DNA of 64,000 bases from Desulfovibrio sp. (GCF_019422935.1 NZ_JAHZCJ010000009.1:87951-151950), one strand, 5' to 3'. Positions 7,029 to 16,944 are shown, counted from the first letter of the stretch. Numbers and translations are program-made. Notes: a model not told the origin generated them from the sequence alone.

Positions 7029-9794
7029 CTAGAAGAACTGGCCCATGCTGAATTCTATGCGACCGGATTCACGTTCCTTGTCATAGTCCTGAACCAGCGG
7101 GATGCCGTAGGCGATACGCAGATCGCCCATGGGTGAACGCCAGCGCAGTTCAAGGCCCGTGGAGCAGACGATGTACTTGTTGAGGTCGTTGCCCATGGTC
7201 TTGCTGTCGATGTTGTAACCAGTATCGAAAAAGGGAACCAGAGCAAGGCCCAGCTCCTTCTGGAAGGTCCAGATGTATTCAAAGTTGGCAACACCCATGC
7301 GGTCGCCGCCGATCTGGTCGCCGTTGTACTTGTAGTCGCGGGGCGAAAGGTCGGAGAAGGAGTAACCGCGAATGGTATCCATGCCGCCAACCCAGAAGCG
7401 TTCAAACACCGGGACGTTGGAATTGGTATTCTGGTACACGCCGCCCAACCGGCCACGGACGTGGATGGTGTTCTGCGGGTTGAAGGACCAGAAGCCCTGC
7501 CAGTCGGCCACAGTCTTGATAAAGTTGTCTGTGCCGCCGAGGCCGCCGCCGCCGTATTCAGCCCACAGGCGGGCAATGGTACCCTTGGTGGGACGTTCCT
7601 TGGAATCCGTAGTGTCGCGCAGGATGCGGCCAGAAATGGCGCTTGTCCAGTTGGTGCCCTTGTAGTCGCGAATGTACGGAGAGGCGTTGTCGTCCACATC
7701 GTAAAGGACGTAGCGTTCCAGCCGATAACCGCCGCCTACGCTGGTGTATTCACCAATGGGGTACGAGAGGCGAATGGTGTCGCCGATGGTGTCCTTGGTA
7801 AAGTTGTCCCAGTAATCGTGCGTGTAGTACAGGTCGTTGCCGACGGAGAGATCGGTATCGTACAGGCGGGGGTTGGTGAAGGACAGTACGCCCGACGTCC
7901 GGCGCCAGGAGAAGAAGCCCTGCAACTGCAACCAGTAGCCGCGGCCAAAGAGGTTGCGCTCCATGATGGAGGCTGTGACGCCCACGCTGTAGTAGCTGGA
8001 GTAGCCCACGCCGCCCATGATGGCGCCGGTATTGCTTTCCTTGACCTTGACCTTGAGGTCAACTTCGTCTTCGTTTTCCGTGGGAATCAGTTCCATATCC
8101 ACGGCAGAGAAGAAGTGCAGACGGTTCAGGCGCTCGTTGGAGCGACGCAGCTTGGCGCCTTCGTACATGTCGCCGTCACCCAGGCGCATTTCGCGCAGAA
8201 TGACGTTGTCGCGGGTTTTGGTATTGCCCTCGACAGACAGACGGCGGATGAAGACCTTCTGTTTTTTGTTGATCACATAGCCCACGTCCACCTGGTCGCT
8301 GCCGTCATCGGCCTTGACGACCTTGGTGTCCACTTCGGCGAAAGCATAGCCGTAATCGGAATAGTAGTCGGTCAGGCGCTTGGAGTCTTCCTGCATGACC
8401 GTGAGGGAGAAGTACTTGTCGGACTTTTTCCAGTCGTCCATCTGCACGACTTCAAGCATCTTGTCTTCGCTGTCGATAACATCGCCCGCAAAGACCACGT
8501 CGCGCACGGTGTAGCGGGGGCCTTCGTGCACGTTGAATGTGATGTAGATGCCGTCATCGCGGTACTCAACGGTGGGTGCAGCCACCTGAATGTCCACGTA
8601 ACCTTCGTTAAGGCCAAAGGCGGCAATGGCGTTGGTGTCGCGCTCCAGGTATTCGTCCTTGAGCACGCCGGTACCCGTCAGCCACGAGAAAATGCCGCGC
8701 GTCTTCAGGGCCATGTATTTATCAAGATCGCCGCGATTGAGCTTGTTAAGACCTTCAATCTTGACGTCCCTGATATAAAGCTTGTTGCCTTCGGTAACGC
8801 TGATCACCAGCACCGCGCCGCGGCCACCCTGACGGTCTTCAAGACGGTAGGTGACCTTGGCAAGGTAAAAGCCTTCCTTGTGGTACAGTTCGCTGATTTT
8901 CTGGAGGTCGTCCGAAAGCACCTGTTCGTTCAGAACACTGCCGCTCTTGGTGCCCATGGCCGCAAGCACGTCGTCCTTGCTGACCTTGTCCGAACCGTCA
9001 ACAACGATGTTGTCGATGCGTGGCTTTTCAACCACGGTGAACACAAGCACGTTGCCTTCAAGCGTGGCCTGCACATCGCTGAAGTAGCCCATATCCCATA
9101 TGCGCTTCACTTCTTCGTTGATGGCCGTGGCGTCCGGGCTGTCGCCCTTGCGGATGGTGAGGCGCATGAGCACGGTATCGGGGTCAAGCACCTTCATGCC
9201 GCGTACCTGCACATCGGCAATACCGCCGTGGGCAGAGGTGGGGGCGTTCATGGGAACAAGGGTCGCCGGGGCATCGCTCTTTTTGGGCGCGGCCTCGGCG
9301 GCGGTGGCGGGATTGGCAATTTCTGCCGCGCGTTTGGCCAGCACAGCGGCGCATTCGTTCAGCGAGGTCAGCGAGTTGCGCTCAAAACCGGCGGGGACGG
9401 CTTCGCCCTCATAGACAGGCACAATGCGCGTGTCCATGGAAAAACCCTGGCCAAGCTGATTGAACTTGCCGTAAATGACCATGCGCGCTCCGGCCTTGCG
9501 GCCAAGTTCGCGCGCGGTGGCAAGGTCAATGGATTCACCGCTGTTGCGCTGTAAAACGCGGGCGGTTTCCATGGGAACAGTGCGCATGCCGTTCTGCTTG
9601 AGCTGATCGGCAATCGCCTGCGGCACATCCTGCGAGGCGTTGGGCATTTCCGGCCCGGCGTTTACCTGAAAGGGCAGAACAAGCACAAGGGCCCCTTCTG
9701 CCGCTACGGCTCCACCTGGAAGCGCCAGGGTGGCGCAGGCCAGCACGGCAAGGCACAGGGCTTTGCACAGTACATTATTCAAAAGTCTTTTCAT
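7029..9794 (-). CDS. bamA: Outer membrane protein assembly factor BamA with an extra N-terminal domain
   Basis: This is the core of the Bam complex, an Omp85 barrel that inserts beta-barrel proteins. The signal peptide is residues 1-32. A domain of about 130 residues follows that is not a POTRA repeat; its GALVLVLPFQVN start and VIYGKF segment resemble the nucleotide-fold domain of CsgG/FlgO/LpoB-type lipoproteins. An Ala/Pro-rich linker leads to POTRA repeats beginning about residue 185. The barrel begins about residue 565 (VGGVGYSSYYSVG), contains the IRGYSFSD loop-6 motif and ends in the Phe-Phe expected of an outer-membrane barrel. The 921 residues exceed the roughly 800 of E. coli BamA, the excess being the N-terminal domain. 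Its start overlaps the end of lolD by 20 bases, indicating one operon. Confidence 0.95.
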   Translation of the reverse strand: MKRLLNNVLCKALCLAVLACATLALPGGAVAAEGALVLVLPFQVNAGPEMPNASQDVPQAIADQLKQNGMRTVPMETARVLQRNSGESIDLATARELGRKAGARMVIYGKFNQLGQGFSMDTRIVPVYEGEAVPAGFERNSLTSLNECAAVLAKRAAEIANPATAAEAAPKKSDAPATLVPMNAPTSAHGGIADVQVRGMKVLDPDTVLMRLTIRKGDSPDATAINEEVKRIWDMGYFSDVQATLEGNVLVFTVVEKPRIDNIVVDGSDKVSKDDVLAAMGTKSGSVLNEQVLSDDLQKISELYHKEGFYLAKVTYRLEDRQGGRGAVLVISVTEGNKLYIRDVKIEGLNKLNRGDLDKYMALKTRGIFSWLTGTGVLKDEYLERDTNAIAAFGLNEGYVDIQVAAPTVEYRDDGIYITFNVHEGPRYTVRDVVFAGDVIDSEDKMLEVVQMDDWKKSDKYFSLTVMQEDSKRLTDYYSDYGYAFAEVDTKVVKADDGSDQVDVGYVINKKQKVFIRRLSVEGNTKTRDNVILREMRLGDGDMYEGAKLRRSNERLNRLHFFSAVDMELIPTENEDEVDLKVKVKESNTGAIMGGVGYSSYYSVGVTASIMERNLFGRGYWLQLQGFFSWRRTSGVLSFTNPRLYDTDLSVGNDLYYTHDYWDNFTKDTIGDTIRLSYPIGEYTSVGGGYRLERYVLYDVDDNASPYIRDYKGTNWTSAISGRILRDTTDSKERPTKGTIARLWAEYGGGGLGGTDNFIKTVADWQGFWSFNPQNTIHVRGRLGGVYQNTNSNVPVFERFWVGGMDTIRGYSFSDLSPRDYKYNGDQIGGDRMGVANFEYIWTFQKELGLALVPFFDTGYNIDSKTMGNDLNKYIVCSTGLELRWRSPMGDLRIAYGIPLVQDYDKERESGRIEFSMGQFF

Positions 9795-10461
9795 ACAAGG
9801 TCCCCGCTTTCAGTTCCAGGGTTCTGCCCATGCCTGCGGCCAGCTCTCGGTTGTGCGTTACAACAACGAGGGTCATGCCCAATTCACGGTTGAGTTCGTT
9901 CATGAGAGCGCCCACCTGCGCTCCCGTAACTTCGTCCAGATTGCCGGTGGGCTCGTCAGCCAACAGAACGCGCGGTCGCATAAAAACCGCGCGTGCAATG
10001 GCCACCCGCTGGCGTTCGCCGCCCGAGAGAGTGGCGATCTTGCTTTCCATACGCGCCGATAGCCCCACGCGGTCAAGCATTTCACGCGCACGGCTCATTA
10101 CGGCGCTTTGTTTAGCACCGCCAATAATTGCCGGCATTGCCACATTTTCAAGGGCTGAAAATTCCGGCAGTAGATGATGAAATTGAAAAACGAAGCCCAG
10201 AATCTTGTTGCGAAAGGCAGCCTTCTGGTCAGCGCTCATGAGCGCCATGTTGCGCCCTTCAAAACATATCTCGCCCGTACTTGGAGTATCAAGTGCACCC
10301 ATAAGATGCAAGAGGGTACTCTTCCCGGAACCGGACTGTCCCACTATGGCGAGCATCTCGCCTTCTTCCACAACCAGGTTAATATCCTTGATAATCTCGG
10401 TCTCTTCACCGGGTGTGGCAAATTTTTTGCCCACATTTGAAAAAGTATAGAGTGCTGACAT
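9775..10461 (-). CDS. lolD: Lipoprotein-releasing ABC transporter ATPase LolD
   Basis: This ATPase powers release of outer-membrane lipoproteins from the inner membrane with LolC/E. The 228-residue product has Walker A GQSGSGKST at 41-49, Q-loop FVFQFHHLLPEF, signature LSGGERQR and Walker B VLLADEPTG, plus the H-loop VVTHN. The ATG at 10461 gives the standard MacB/LolD length; the 26-residue upstream extension lies inside lolC and is rejected. It starts two bases after the lolC stop and runs into bamA, so lolC-lolD-bamA are tightly coupled. Confidence 0.95.
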   Translation of the reverse strand: MSALYTFSNVGKKFATPGEETEIIKDINLVVEEGEMLAIVGQSGSGKSTLLHLMGALDTPSTGEICFEGRNMALMSADQKAAFRNKILGFVFQFHHLLPEFSALENVAMPAIIGGAKQSAVMSRAREMLDRVGLSARMESKIATLSGGERQRVAIARAVFMRPRVLLADEPTGNLDEVTGAQVGALMNELNRELGMTLVVVTHNRELAAGMGRTLELKAGTLYEKTFE

Positions 10462-10463
10462 GG

Positions 10464-11699
10464 CTATTCGTAGCGCAGGGCTTCTGCCGGTTGCAGGCGT
10501 GATGCCTGCCGTGCCGGGTAAAGGGTGGCCAGAAAACACAGCAGCATGGCGCTTGCGCCAATGATGAGCACATCGGAAAGGGTGATGATGATGGGCAGGT
10601 GATCGAGGGTATAAACGTTTTCAGGCAGTTTGATGAACTGATAGCGCTTGAGCAGCCAGCCGAGTGAAAGGCCAAACGCATAGCCAAGCAATGTGCCGAT
10701 AACCCCGATAATTGTGCCCTGAAACATGAAAATACGCCGTATCATGCTGCTTGTGGCGCCCATGGACATCATAATGGCGATGTCCCGCGTTTTTTCCATA
10801 ACCAGCATGACCAGTGTTGTTACAATAGAGAAAGAACCGATGAGCACCACCATGGCCAGCAGAATGAACATGCCGATTTTTTCCAGCTTGAGCGCTGCAA
10901 AAAGATTGGCGTTCATTTCCATCCACGAGCGCACGTAGAAGGGTGAGCCAAGCTCGGTTGAAACTTCGGCTGCGGTCTTGTCCGCCTTATAAACGTCGGC
11001 CACGGTCAGTTCCACGCCCGAAAGATAATTTTCCGGCAGGCCCAGCACATCGCGCGCGGCGTTGAGCGTAACAAAACCCAGCGAGGAGTCGTATTCAAAC
11101 ATGCCAGTCTTGAAAATGCCTACCACTTCAAAGGGGCGCACACGCGGGGCGTAGCCCGAGGTGGTTTTTTGCCCTGAGGGCGAAAGCAGATTCACGCGGC
11201 TGCCCATGCCAAGCCCAAGACGCTTGGCCAGCTCCTCGCCAATAATAAGCCCTGGTGCGCCTTCGCGTTCAAGATCGGCGGCAGAACCCACGCGCATCTG
11301 GCGCAGCATGGAAAGCACCGCAGGGGCCGACTTCGGGTCAATGCCCCGCAAGACCACGCCTTTGACGCCGCCGCCAGCGGAAAGCATGACTTCCGTGTAA
11401 ATAAAGGGGGTTGCCCCGGTCACACCCTTGACGGAACGCACCCGATCCAGAAGGTCGGTGCGGTTCTCAAAGGCCGAGGGGATGTAGGACATGACAATGG
11501 CGTGGGCATTGGCCCCGAGGATTTTGTCGCGCATGTCGGTGGTGAGGCCGTTGTACACGCCAAGCACCACCACCAGCGCACCAACGCCGATAGCCACGCC
11601 CAGAATGGACATGATCGATATGATGTAGATGAATGTCTGCTTTCGCCTCGAAAAGAGGTAGCGCAGGGCAACGAATAGTTCAAATGACATTTGCGGCAT
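10464..11699 (-). CDS. lolC: Lipoprotein-releasing system permease LolC/LolE type
   Basis: This is the inner-membrane permease of the Lol exporter. The N-terminal part begins SFELFVALRYLFSRRKQTF and contains the first membrane helix. A periplasmic MacB-like domain of about 200 residues follows, then three C-terminal helices (starting around IGMFILLAMVVLIGSF) with the FtsX-type coupling region near TRDIAIMMSMGAT. Only one permease gene is present, so a homodimeric LolF-like arrangement is likely, as in many non-enteric Proteobacteria. ATG 11699 has GGTGGGA at good spacing; ATG 11726 and ATG 11690 are alternatives. LolD follows after two bases. Confidence 0.93.
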   Translation of the reverse strand: MPQMSFELFVALRYLFSRRKQTFIYIISIMSILGVAIGVGALVVVLGVYNGLTTDMRDKILGANAHAIVMSYIPSAFENRTDLLDRVRSVKGVTGATPFIYTEVMLSAGGGVKGVVLRGIDPKSAPAVLSMLRQMRVGSAADLEREGAPGLIIGEELAKRLGLGMGSRVNLLSPSGQKTTSGYAPRVRPFEVVGIFKTGMFEYDSSLGFVTLNAARDVLGLPENYLSGVELTVADVYKADKTAAEVSTELGSPFYVRSWMEMNANLFAALKLEKIGMFILLAMVVLIGSFSIVTTLVMLVMEKTRDIAIMMSMGATSSMIRRIFMFQGTIIGVIGTLLGYAFGLSLGWLLKRYQFIKLPENVYTLDHLPIIITLSDVLIIGASAMLLCFLATLYPARQASRLQPAEALRYE

Positions 11700-12113
11700 A
11701 TTGTCCCACCTTGCCCGGATATTCAAGAGTTATTTTAGACCTGGGACATTGCGTTGCCGCAAGGCAAGCACGCCGGTGATTGCTGCTGGCAGGCAGGGCG
11801 CGATTGTTTGTATCTGGAGTACAACTTCCCGCAGTGGTGCACTGTCAAGGGCCGGTACCCGGCGCAGCCCCTCGGAGGAGAGAAGGTGCCAGACTGGCGC
11901 GTATGCGGCGTTGCAGCTGGAACACAGATGGTCCCGTTGTACCATTCTGCCTGTTGCCAGTTCTTTTCAGTCTGGTGTTGATTTTGAAAATATCCCCATT
12001 AGCAGGATAACTACCAGGCAAAAGCCCCCGGCTGGCAAACCAGACCGGGGGCCTCTTTTTATCTTGTCCTCAGGGGCAAGGCTAATCATCCACAAGTTTT
12101 ATTGTTCCGGTTT
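11700..12113. other. Gap between lolC and a chemoreceptor gene
   Basis: No frame here has a ribosome site or recognisable composition. The stretch holds the presumed lolC promoter region next to 11700 and the hairpin at 12024-12060, and is otherwise unremarkable. Confidence 0.6.
12024..12060. terminator. Hairpin terminator downstream of the first chemoreceptor
   Basis: Arms 12024-12035 and 12040-12052 form a 12-bp GC-rich stem with one bulged A and a tiny loop. T-rich tails occur on both sides: CTCTTTTT on the + strand, and only CTTTTG on the - strand. It lies about 60 bases after the - strand chemoreceptor stop, so termination of that gene is the likely role. Confidence 0.65.
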
Positions 12114-14207
12114 TTAGCCCCGTTTCATAGCCTCAATAAGTTCGCTCAGCCTGCGCGCCTGCTGGGCAAGGTCGGCCACGGCCTTTGTGGCCTGCCCCAT
12201 TGCCTGCGAAGTCTGGCCGGACATGGCGTTGACCTGCACGATGGACTGGTTGATTTCTTCGCTGGCAGCGGATTGCTCCTCGCTTGCGGTGGCAATTGCG
12301 CTTACCTGATCGGCAGTGGCTTCCACATTGCTCACGATATCCCGCAGGGCGGCGCCCGACTGGTTGGCAAATTCGGTGGCCGTATTTACTTCCGCCAGGG
12401 CCTTGTCCATTGCGGCCACACTCTGCGAAGCGCTCTGCTGGATGGCAGATATAGCATTGCCCACGTCGTTGGTGGAGGACATGGTTTTTTCCGCCAGTTT
12501 GCGCACTTCATCGGCCACCACCGCAAACCCGCGCCCGGCGTCGCCAGCGCGTGCGGCCTCAATGGCGGCATTGAGCGCCAACAGGTTGGTCTGGTCGGCG
12601 ATATCCGAGATCACGTTCATGATCTGGGTAATGGCCTGGGCATGCTGGTTCAGCTTGGTCATGTCGTCCTTGAGCGCCAGCGAAACCTTTTGCACCTGAC
12701 CGATGCTCTGCAAGGCGCTTTCCACAATATGTGCGCCGCTTTCAGCATTGGTGCGCGTTTCGGCAGACACTGCCGAGGCCGAGGATGCGTTGCGGGCCAC
12801 TTCCTGTACTGTCACGTTCATCTGATTCATGGCAGTTGCGGCCTCGCTGAGGCGCTGGGCCGACTGCGCGGCTATTTGGTCCGACTGCTCAATCTGCCCG
12901 GAAAGCTGGCTTGAGGCAGTGGAAATGATGGCGACCACTTCTTCCAGTTGCCCCGCAGCAGCGAGCATGCCTTCCCGCTTGGCATTTTCTGCCCTTTGGG
13001 CGGCTTCTTCCGCGCGTGCGGTGGCAAGCCTGGCTTCTTCTGTTGCCTGCTGGGCGTCTCTGGCTTTTTGCTCGCTTTCTTGCAGCAGATTCTTGATGTT
13101 GCCGACCATGTGTTCCATACCCGATGCCAGCGTGCTGAATTCATCACGGCGTTTTTCTGCGGCAAAGAGCATGGCTTTTTCTGCGGGGGTTGTTTCAAGG
13201 CGACCCTCGGCAACGGATTCCGCAATGCCGGAAATTCCCCTAAGCAGTCGTGCGATGGCGCGCGCCGCAAAGAAGATGATCAGCCCGACCACAAGGGCGC
13301 TTGCAAAAGTCAGCATCATGGAGTTGCCCAGCATTATCCGCATGGGTGTGTAGATTTCGTCTCTGTCCACTTCCAGGCAAAGAACCCAGCCGACTTCCGG
13401 CATGGCCCGATAAAAGACAGACTTGTTGCTGCCGTCTTCACCAGTAAATCTCACCAGGCCCTCAGGGTTTTTCAGCATCTCCGCAACATGGGGTTTTTTG
13501 CTGTCATCCCGCCCAAATGCCTTGGGGTCGCGGTTCAGCATCATCATGCCCTTGGTGTCATAGGCATAGATGCCGCCCTTGGTGCCGAAATCTATCTGGC
13601 TTGTGGTGGTACGGGCAAGATTTTCGTTATCAACGCCTGCCCATACGAGGCCTTCGGGCTTGCCATCACGCATGATGGGCGTGCCTATGATGGTTGCAAC
13701 CTTACCTGTGGTTTTGCTGATCACGCCAGTGATGGTCTTCTGGCCTTGCATGGCACGCTGGTAGTATGAGCGGTCAGTAAAACTTACCCCCACGGATTTG
13801 CTGGGGTGTTTTTCGCCTGCCAGGTGATGGGCAATGGCAATGCCGTCCCTTCCGGCAACACCGCAAAATTCAAAGTTGGAATTGAGCGTCACAAAGGTAT
13901 TGAGTGCGGCATCCGCATCGTTGAACAGTGTGCGCGTCATGACTTCAGGCATTTTATCATTGACGGCATCAAGATATAAAATAACCCGATTATCGGCGGC
14001 AACCATGGCGAGCGACTCTTCCATCACTTTCAGCATGGCGTGCAGGCCGATGCTTTGGCAGCGCAACAGCGCCCGTGCATCGTTGATGATCTGTTCGCGC
14101 AAGTTGCTTTCAGAAATTTTATAGCTCACACCAGCAACCAGCAGTAGTCCTGCAATTGCCGGAATAAGAATGGACAGGAGCATCTTGCTCAGCAGCCCCA
14201 TTTTCAT
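12114..14207 (-). CDS. Methyl-accepting chemotaxis protein (dCache type), paralogue A
   Basis: This is an inner-membrane chemoreceptor that signals to CheA/CheW. TM1 is about residues 8-30. A periplasmic dCache-like sensor (about 35-290) contains the typical [11 protein letters not shown] and [14 protein letters not shown] segments. TM2 is about 300-322, then a HAMP and a long coiled coil rich in A/E/K/R. The signalling hairpin tip [20 protein letters not shown] is intact. The protein is 697 residues and ends [12 protein letters not shown], without a CheR-tethering pentapeptide. ATG 14207 follows AAGGAGGTT. It is similar along its whole length to the + strand receptor at 19688-21778. It is oddly placed between lysS and lolC, inside an otherwise envelope-assembly neighbourhood. 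Confidence 0.95.
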   Translation of the reverse strand: MKMGLLSKMLLSILIPAIAGLLLVAGVSYKISESNLREQIINDARALLRCQSIGLHAMLKVMEESLAMVAADNRVILYLDAVNDKMPEVMTRTLFNDADAALNTFVTLNSNFEFCGVAGRDGIAIAHHLAGEKHPSKSVGVSFTDRSYYQRAMQGQKTITGVISKTTGKVATIIGTPIMRDGKPEGLVWAGVDNENLARTTTSQIDFGTKGGIYAYDTKGMMMLNRDPKAFGRDDSKKPHVAEMLKNPEGLVRFTGEDGSNKSVFYRAMPEVGWVLCLEVDRDEIYTPMRIMLGNSMMLTFASALVVGLIIFFAARAIARLLRGISGIAESVAEGRLETTPAEKAMLFAAEKRRDEFSTLASGMEHMVGNIKNLLQESEQKARDAQQATEEARLATARAEEAAQRAENAKREGMLAAAGQLEEVVAIISTASSQLSGQIEQSDQIAAQSAQRLSEAATAMNQMNVTVQEVARNASSASAVSAETRTNAESGAHIVESALQSIGQVQKVSLALKDDMTKLNQHAQAITQIMNVISDIADQTNLLALNAAIEAARAGDAGRGFAVVADEVRKLAEKTMSSTNDVGNAISAIQQSASQSVAAMDKALAEVNTATEFANQSGAALRDIVSNVEATADQVSAIATASEEQSAASEEINQSIVQVNAMSGQTSQAMGQATKAVADLAQQARRLSELIEAMKRG

Positions 14208-14410
14208 AAGAACCTCCTTGCCCAAGCCAATGCGATAAATGTATACGCCATGCGCGAAAACATGCCCTATGAGCTTGGATTACATTTTTATGAGTATAAC
14301 TATCGACCATCGGCGACAATAGTATATGCCTTTGATTCAAAAATGTTTTTTGACAGGCTATTTTTTATAGCAGACTGAATTTGTATCCGGATAAATCTGC
14401 GGGATAACAG

Positions 14411-14437
14411 AAAAGCGCCGCCAATAAGGCGGCGCTT
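14411..14437 (-). terminator. Intrinsic terminator after lysS
   Basis: A perfect 10-bp stem (14428-14437 with 14413-14422) has a 5-base loop and is followed on the - strand by TTTTCTGTT. It is 60 bases past the lysS stop, so lysS and the downstream chemoreceptor are probably separate transcripts. Confidence 0.75.
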
Positions 14438-14496
14438 GAGAGAGCGGGGGTATCAATACTTTAAAAAACGGTCAGATAAAGTGCCAGTCAGCCGTT

Positions 14497-16008
14497 TTAC
14501 ACTTCCGGGCGCAGCAAGGGGAAGAGAATAACTTCGCGGATTGAGGCGCAGTCGGTGAGCAGCATCACGAGGCGGTCAATGCCCACGCCCTGGCCCGCAG
14601 CCGGGGGCATGCCGTATTCCAGGGCGCGCAGGTAGTCCTGATCCATGCTATGGGCTTCGTCATCTCCCGCTTCGCGTTCACGCACCTGATCTTCAAAGCG
14701 CAGGCGCTGATCCACAGGATCATTGAGTTCGGAAAATGCGTTGGAAAGCTCGCGTCCGGTGATGAACAGCTCAAAGCGGTCCGTCAGTTCCGGATGCTCG
14801 TCATTGCGGCGTGAAAGCGGCGAGATTTCCGTGGGGTAATGATAGATGAAGTGGGGCTGGATGAGCTTCCCTTCCACATCAAGATCAAAAAGTTTGGCAT
14901 GCAGCTTTTGCAGACTTTCACTGTCGGCTGCCTTTTCACCGCGTGAACGGATGTAGGCCTTGACCTTGCCGTAATCGTTGTAGAATTCCGGCGAATGCCC
15001 GCCGACCTGGGTGAGCGAATCGTAGAAGCTGAGGCGTATCCACTTGCCGGGCGTGAGGTCGATCATTTCGCCCTGATAGGGCACCACGGTGGTGCCGCAG
15101 GCAGTCATGGCAAGATGGGCAAAAAGCTGTTCCGTAAAGTCCATGAGGTCTTCAAACGTGGCATAGGCCCAGTAGAATTCGCACATGGTGAATTCCGGGT
15201 TGTGGCGCGTGTCTATGCCTTCGTTGCGGAAGTTGCGGTTCAGCTCAAAGACTTTTTCAAATCCGCCCACCAGCAGCCGCTTGAGGTAGAGTTCTGGCGC
15301 AATGCGCAAAAACAGGGGCAGATCAAGGGCATTGTGGTGCGTTTTGAAAGGCTTGGCCGCAGCGCCGCCAGCCAGCGGCTGCATCATGGGAGTTTCCACT
15401 TCCATAAAGCCGTGGTCTTCCATAAAGCGGCGGAACTCGCGCACAATCAGGCTGCGCTTGAAGAAAATTTCGCGCGCGCGCGGCGTGACGATAAGGTCAA
15501 CGTAGCGCTGGCGGTAGCGCGTTTCCATGTCGGTGAGGCCGTGATACTTTTCCGGCAGGGGACGCATGGAGCGCGTGATGAGCTTGATCTTGCGGCAGGC
15601 AATGGTAAGTTCGCCCGTCTTGGTGCGGAACAGGTGGCCGGAAACGCCCACGATGTCGCCCACGTCGAGCTTCTTGACCACTGTGTAGTTCTCTTCATCC
15701 ATGTGTTCGCGCGAGGCGTAACACTGGATGCGGCCACTCTGGTCCATAATATGGAAGAATGCCACCTTGCCGAACGAGCGCAGGGAAACTATGCGGCCCG
15801 CAATGGCAAACACGTCTTCCTGACTGTCCAGGGATTCGCCTTCAAGAGCGCCGAATTTGTCCAGCACCCAGGCAACGTCGTGTTCCTTGCGGAAGTCGTT
15901 GGGGAAAAGCGGTACGCCCGCATCCAAAAGGTCGCACGATTTGACAACTCTGTTTTTGACAACTTCGTTGAGGCCTTCGCGCGCGGCGAAACTTTCCAGC
16001 ATGGGCAT
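14497..16008 (-). CDS. lysS: Lysyl-tRNA synthetase, class II
   Basis: It charges tRNA-Lys in the cytoplasm. An N-terminal OB-fold anticodon-binding domain (about residues 55-175, with IAGRIVSLRSFGK) precedes the class II catalytic core. Motif 2 is seen as FRNEGIDTRHNPEFT and motif 3 as GVGIDRLVMLL near the C terminus. ATG 16008 is taken as start because a GGGA lies six bases ahead and it gives 503 residues, the normal length. The frame stays open to 16134, but the extra 42 residues are basic and unlike the family. ATG 16002 is almost as good. Confidence 0.95.
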   Translation of the reverse strand: MPMLESFAAREGLNEVVKNRVVKSCDLLDAGVPLFPNDFRKEHDVAWVLDKFGALEGESLDSQEDVFAIAGRIVSLRSFGKVAFFHIMDQSGRIQCYASREHMDEENYTVVKKLDVGDIVGVSGHLFRTKTGELTIACRKIKLITRSMRPLPEKYHGLTDMETRYRQRYVDLIVTPRAREIFFKRSLIVREFRRFMEDHGFMEVETPMMQPLAGGAAAKPFKTHHNALDLPLFLRIAPELYLKRLLVGGFEKVFELNRNFRNEGIDTRHNPEFTMCEFYWAYATFEDLMDFTEQLFAHLAMTACGTTVVPYQGEMIDLTPGKWIRLSFYDSLTQVGGHSPEFYNDYGKVKAYIRSRGEKAADSESLQKLHAKLFDLDVEGKLIQPHFIYHYPTEISPLSRRNDEHPELTDRFELFITGRELSNAFSELNDPVDQRLRFEDQVREREAGDDEAHSMDQDYLRALEYGMPPAAGQGVGIDRLVMLLTDCASIREVILFPLLRPEV

Positions 16009-16291
16009 AAAATATCCCGCATGCTGCGACTTGGTACCCAGCTTGATAGCCGGCTTGCTGTTCTTCTTTTCCCGAGTATCCACGTAACGACTCCTGAGTG
16101 GCCCATACCTGAAAGGAGCGTTACGGTATGCCATTCACGCTTGGGCGTCAAGATTGTGAGGAATGTGTCTGCAACTTACTGTAAAATAATGCTTTGTTGG
16201 ATACTTCTGCTGTTGATGCGACTCTGGCGCAGCAGGAAACATCAATGCAGGCAGCGGCTTATATCCGCGCCAGTCGGGGATTTGCGCCCCC

Positions 16292-16319
16292 TTGAAGTTT
16301 TGACCTGTTTACGTATATA
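16292..16319 (+). promoter_or_regulatory. Possible sigma-70 promoter for the ACT-domain gene
   Basis: TTGAAG at 16292-16297 and TATATA at 16314-16319 are spaced by 16 bases, in the lysS-ACT divergent gap (16009-16383). The predicted transcript would start near 16326 with a leader of about 57 bases that is almost filled by the hairpin at 16341-16370. The rest of this 375-base gap shows no gene. Confidence 0.45.
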
Positions 16320-16340
16320 AAGCCCTTTTACACGATACAA

Positions 16341-16370
16341 CCGCCGTCAGGATCAAGCTGGCGGCTTTTT
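16341..16370 (+). terminator. Terminator-like hairpin in the leader of the ACT gene (possible attenuator)
   Basis: CCGCC..CAG (16341-16350, two-base bulge) pairs with CTGGCGG (16358-16364) and is followed by CTTTTT. It ends 14 bases before the ATG and just before the AAGGA ribosome site. No + strand gene lies upstream for it to terminate, so an attenuator or a leader-stabilising hairpin is possible. Confidence 0.5.
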
Positions 16371-16383
16371 CAAGGAAAGCGTC

Positions 16384-16944
16384 ATGCAAAAATTTACAGC
16401 CTCCTTTCTGGGGCGCGACTGCCCCGGCGTGGTGGCCACTGTCAGCCGCATTCTCGAAGACAGCGGCTGCAACATCGAAGAAGTGACCCAGACCATCCTC
16501 TCCGGCGAGTTTGCTGCTATCTTTGTTGTTGCAGCGCCGGAAGAAAACGCGGAAACCCTGCGCGCCAAGCTGAGCGCCGGGCTGGAATCCGCCAAGGTTG
16601 ATCTTTCCGTCCTCGTGCGGCCCGCCATCAAGGGGCAGTGGGGCACAGACCTGCACTGCGAACCCTTTGTGGTCACTGCAGACGGGCCGGACAAGCCAGG
16701 TCTTATCGCCGCCATGAGCCGCGTGTTTGCCCAGCACGGCGTGAACATTGAGAGCCTCAAGGCCATTCTGGGCGAAGGCGGCAACAACCATGCGCTTTTT
16801 GTGTTTGAGGTCATGGTGCCTGACAGTGTTGACATGGGCCGCCTGCGCCGCGAGCTTGACTGCGAAGGGCAAAAGCGCGACCTGCGCGTCAGCGCCCAGC
16901 ACAGGGATATTTTTGAGGCTGTGCATCGGGTGAATTCTTTTTAG
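16384..16944 (+). CDS. Double-ACT-domain regulatory protein, GcvR-like
   Basis: This is probably a cytoplasmic amino-acid or small-ligand sensing protein. Two ACT domains are visible: residues about 1-80 (FTASFLGRDCPGVVATVSRIL) and about 95-175 (VVTADGPDKPGLIAAMSRVFAQHGVNIESL). The layout of 186 residues with tandem ACT domains is that of GcvR-type proteins, but there is no DNA-binding domain. The next gene is UPF0210, a pairing that recurs in many bacteria and archaea, usually with a single-ACT partner (UPF0237). The two are therefore likely functionally linked. Ribosome site AAGGAAAG precedes the ATG. Confidence 0.85.
   Translation: MQKFTASFLGRDCPGVVATVSRILEDSGCNIEEVTQTILSGEFAAIFVVAAPEENAETLRAKLSAGLESAKVDLSVLVRPAIKGQWGTDLHCEPFVVTADGPDKPGLIAAMSRVFAQHGVNIESLKAILGEGGNNHALFVFEVMVPDSVDMGRLRRELDCEGQKRDLRVSAQHRDIFEAVHRVNSF

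Noticed and set aside
7461..9554. Long antisense reading frame (697 codons, + strand) across bamA
   Set aside because: It lies wholly inside the certain bamA gene on the other strand. It arises from GC-biased third positions, has no ribosome site and no recognisable motif.
11701..12117. 138-codon + strand frame between lolC and chemoreceptor A
   Set aside because: It runs through a hairpin terminator and has no ribosome site or protein-like composition.
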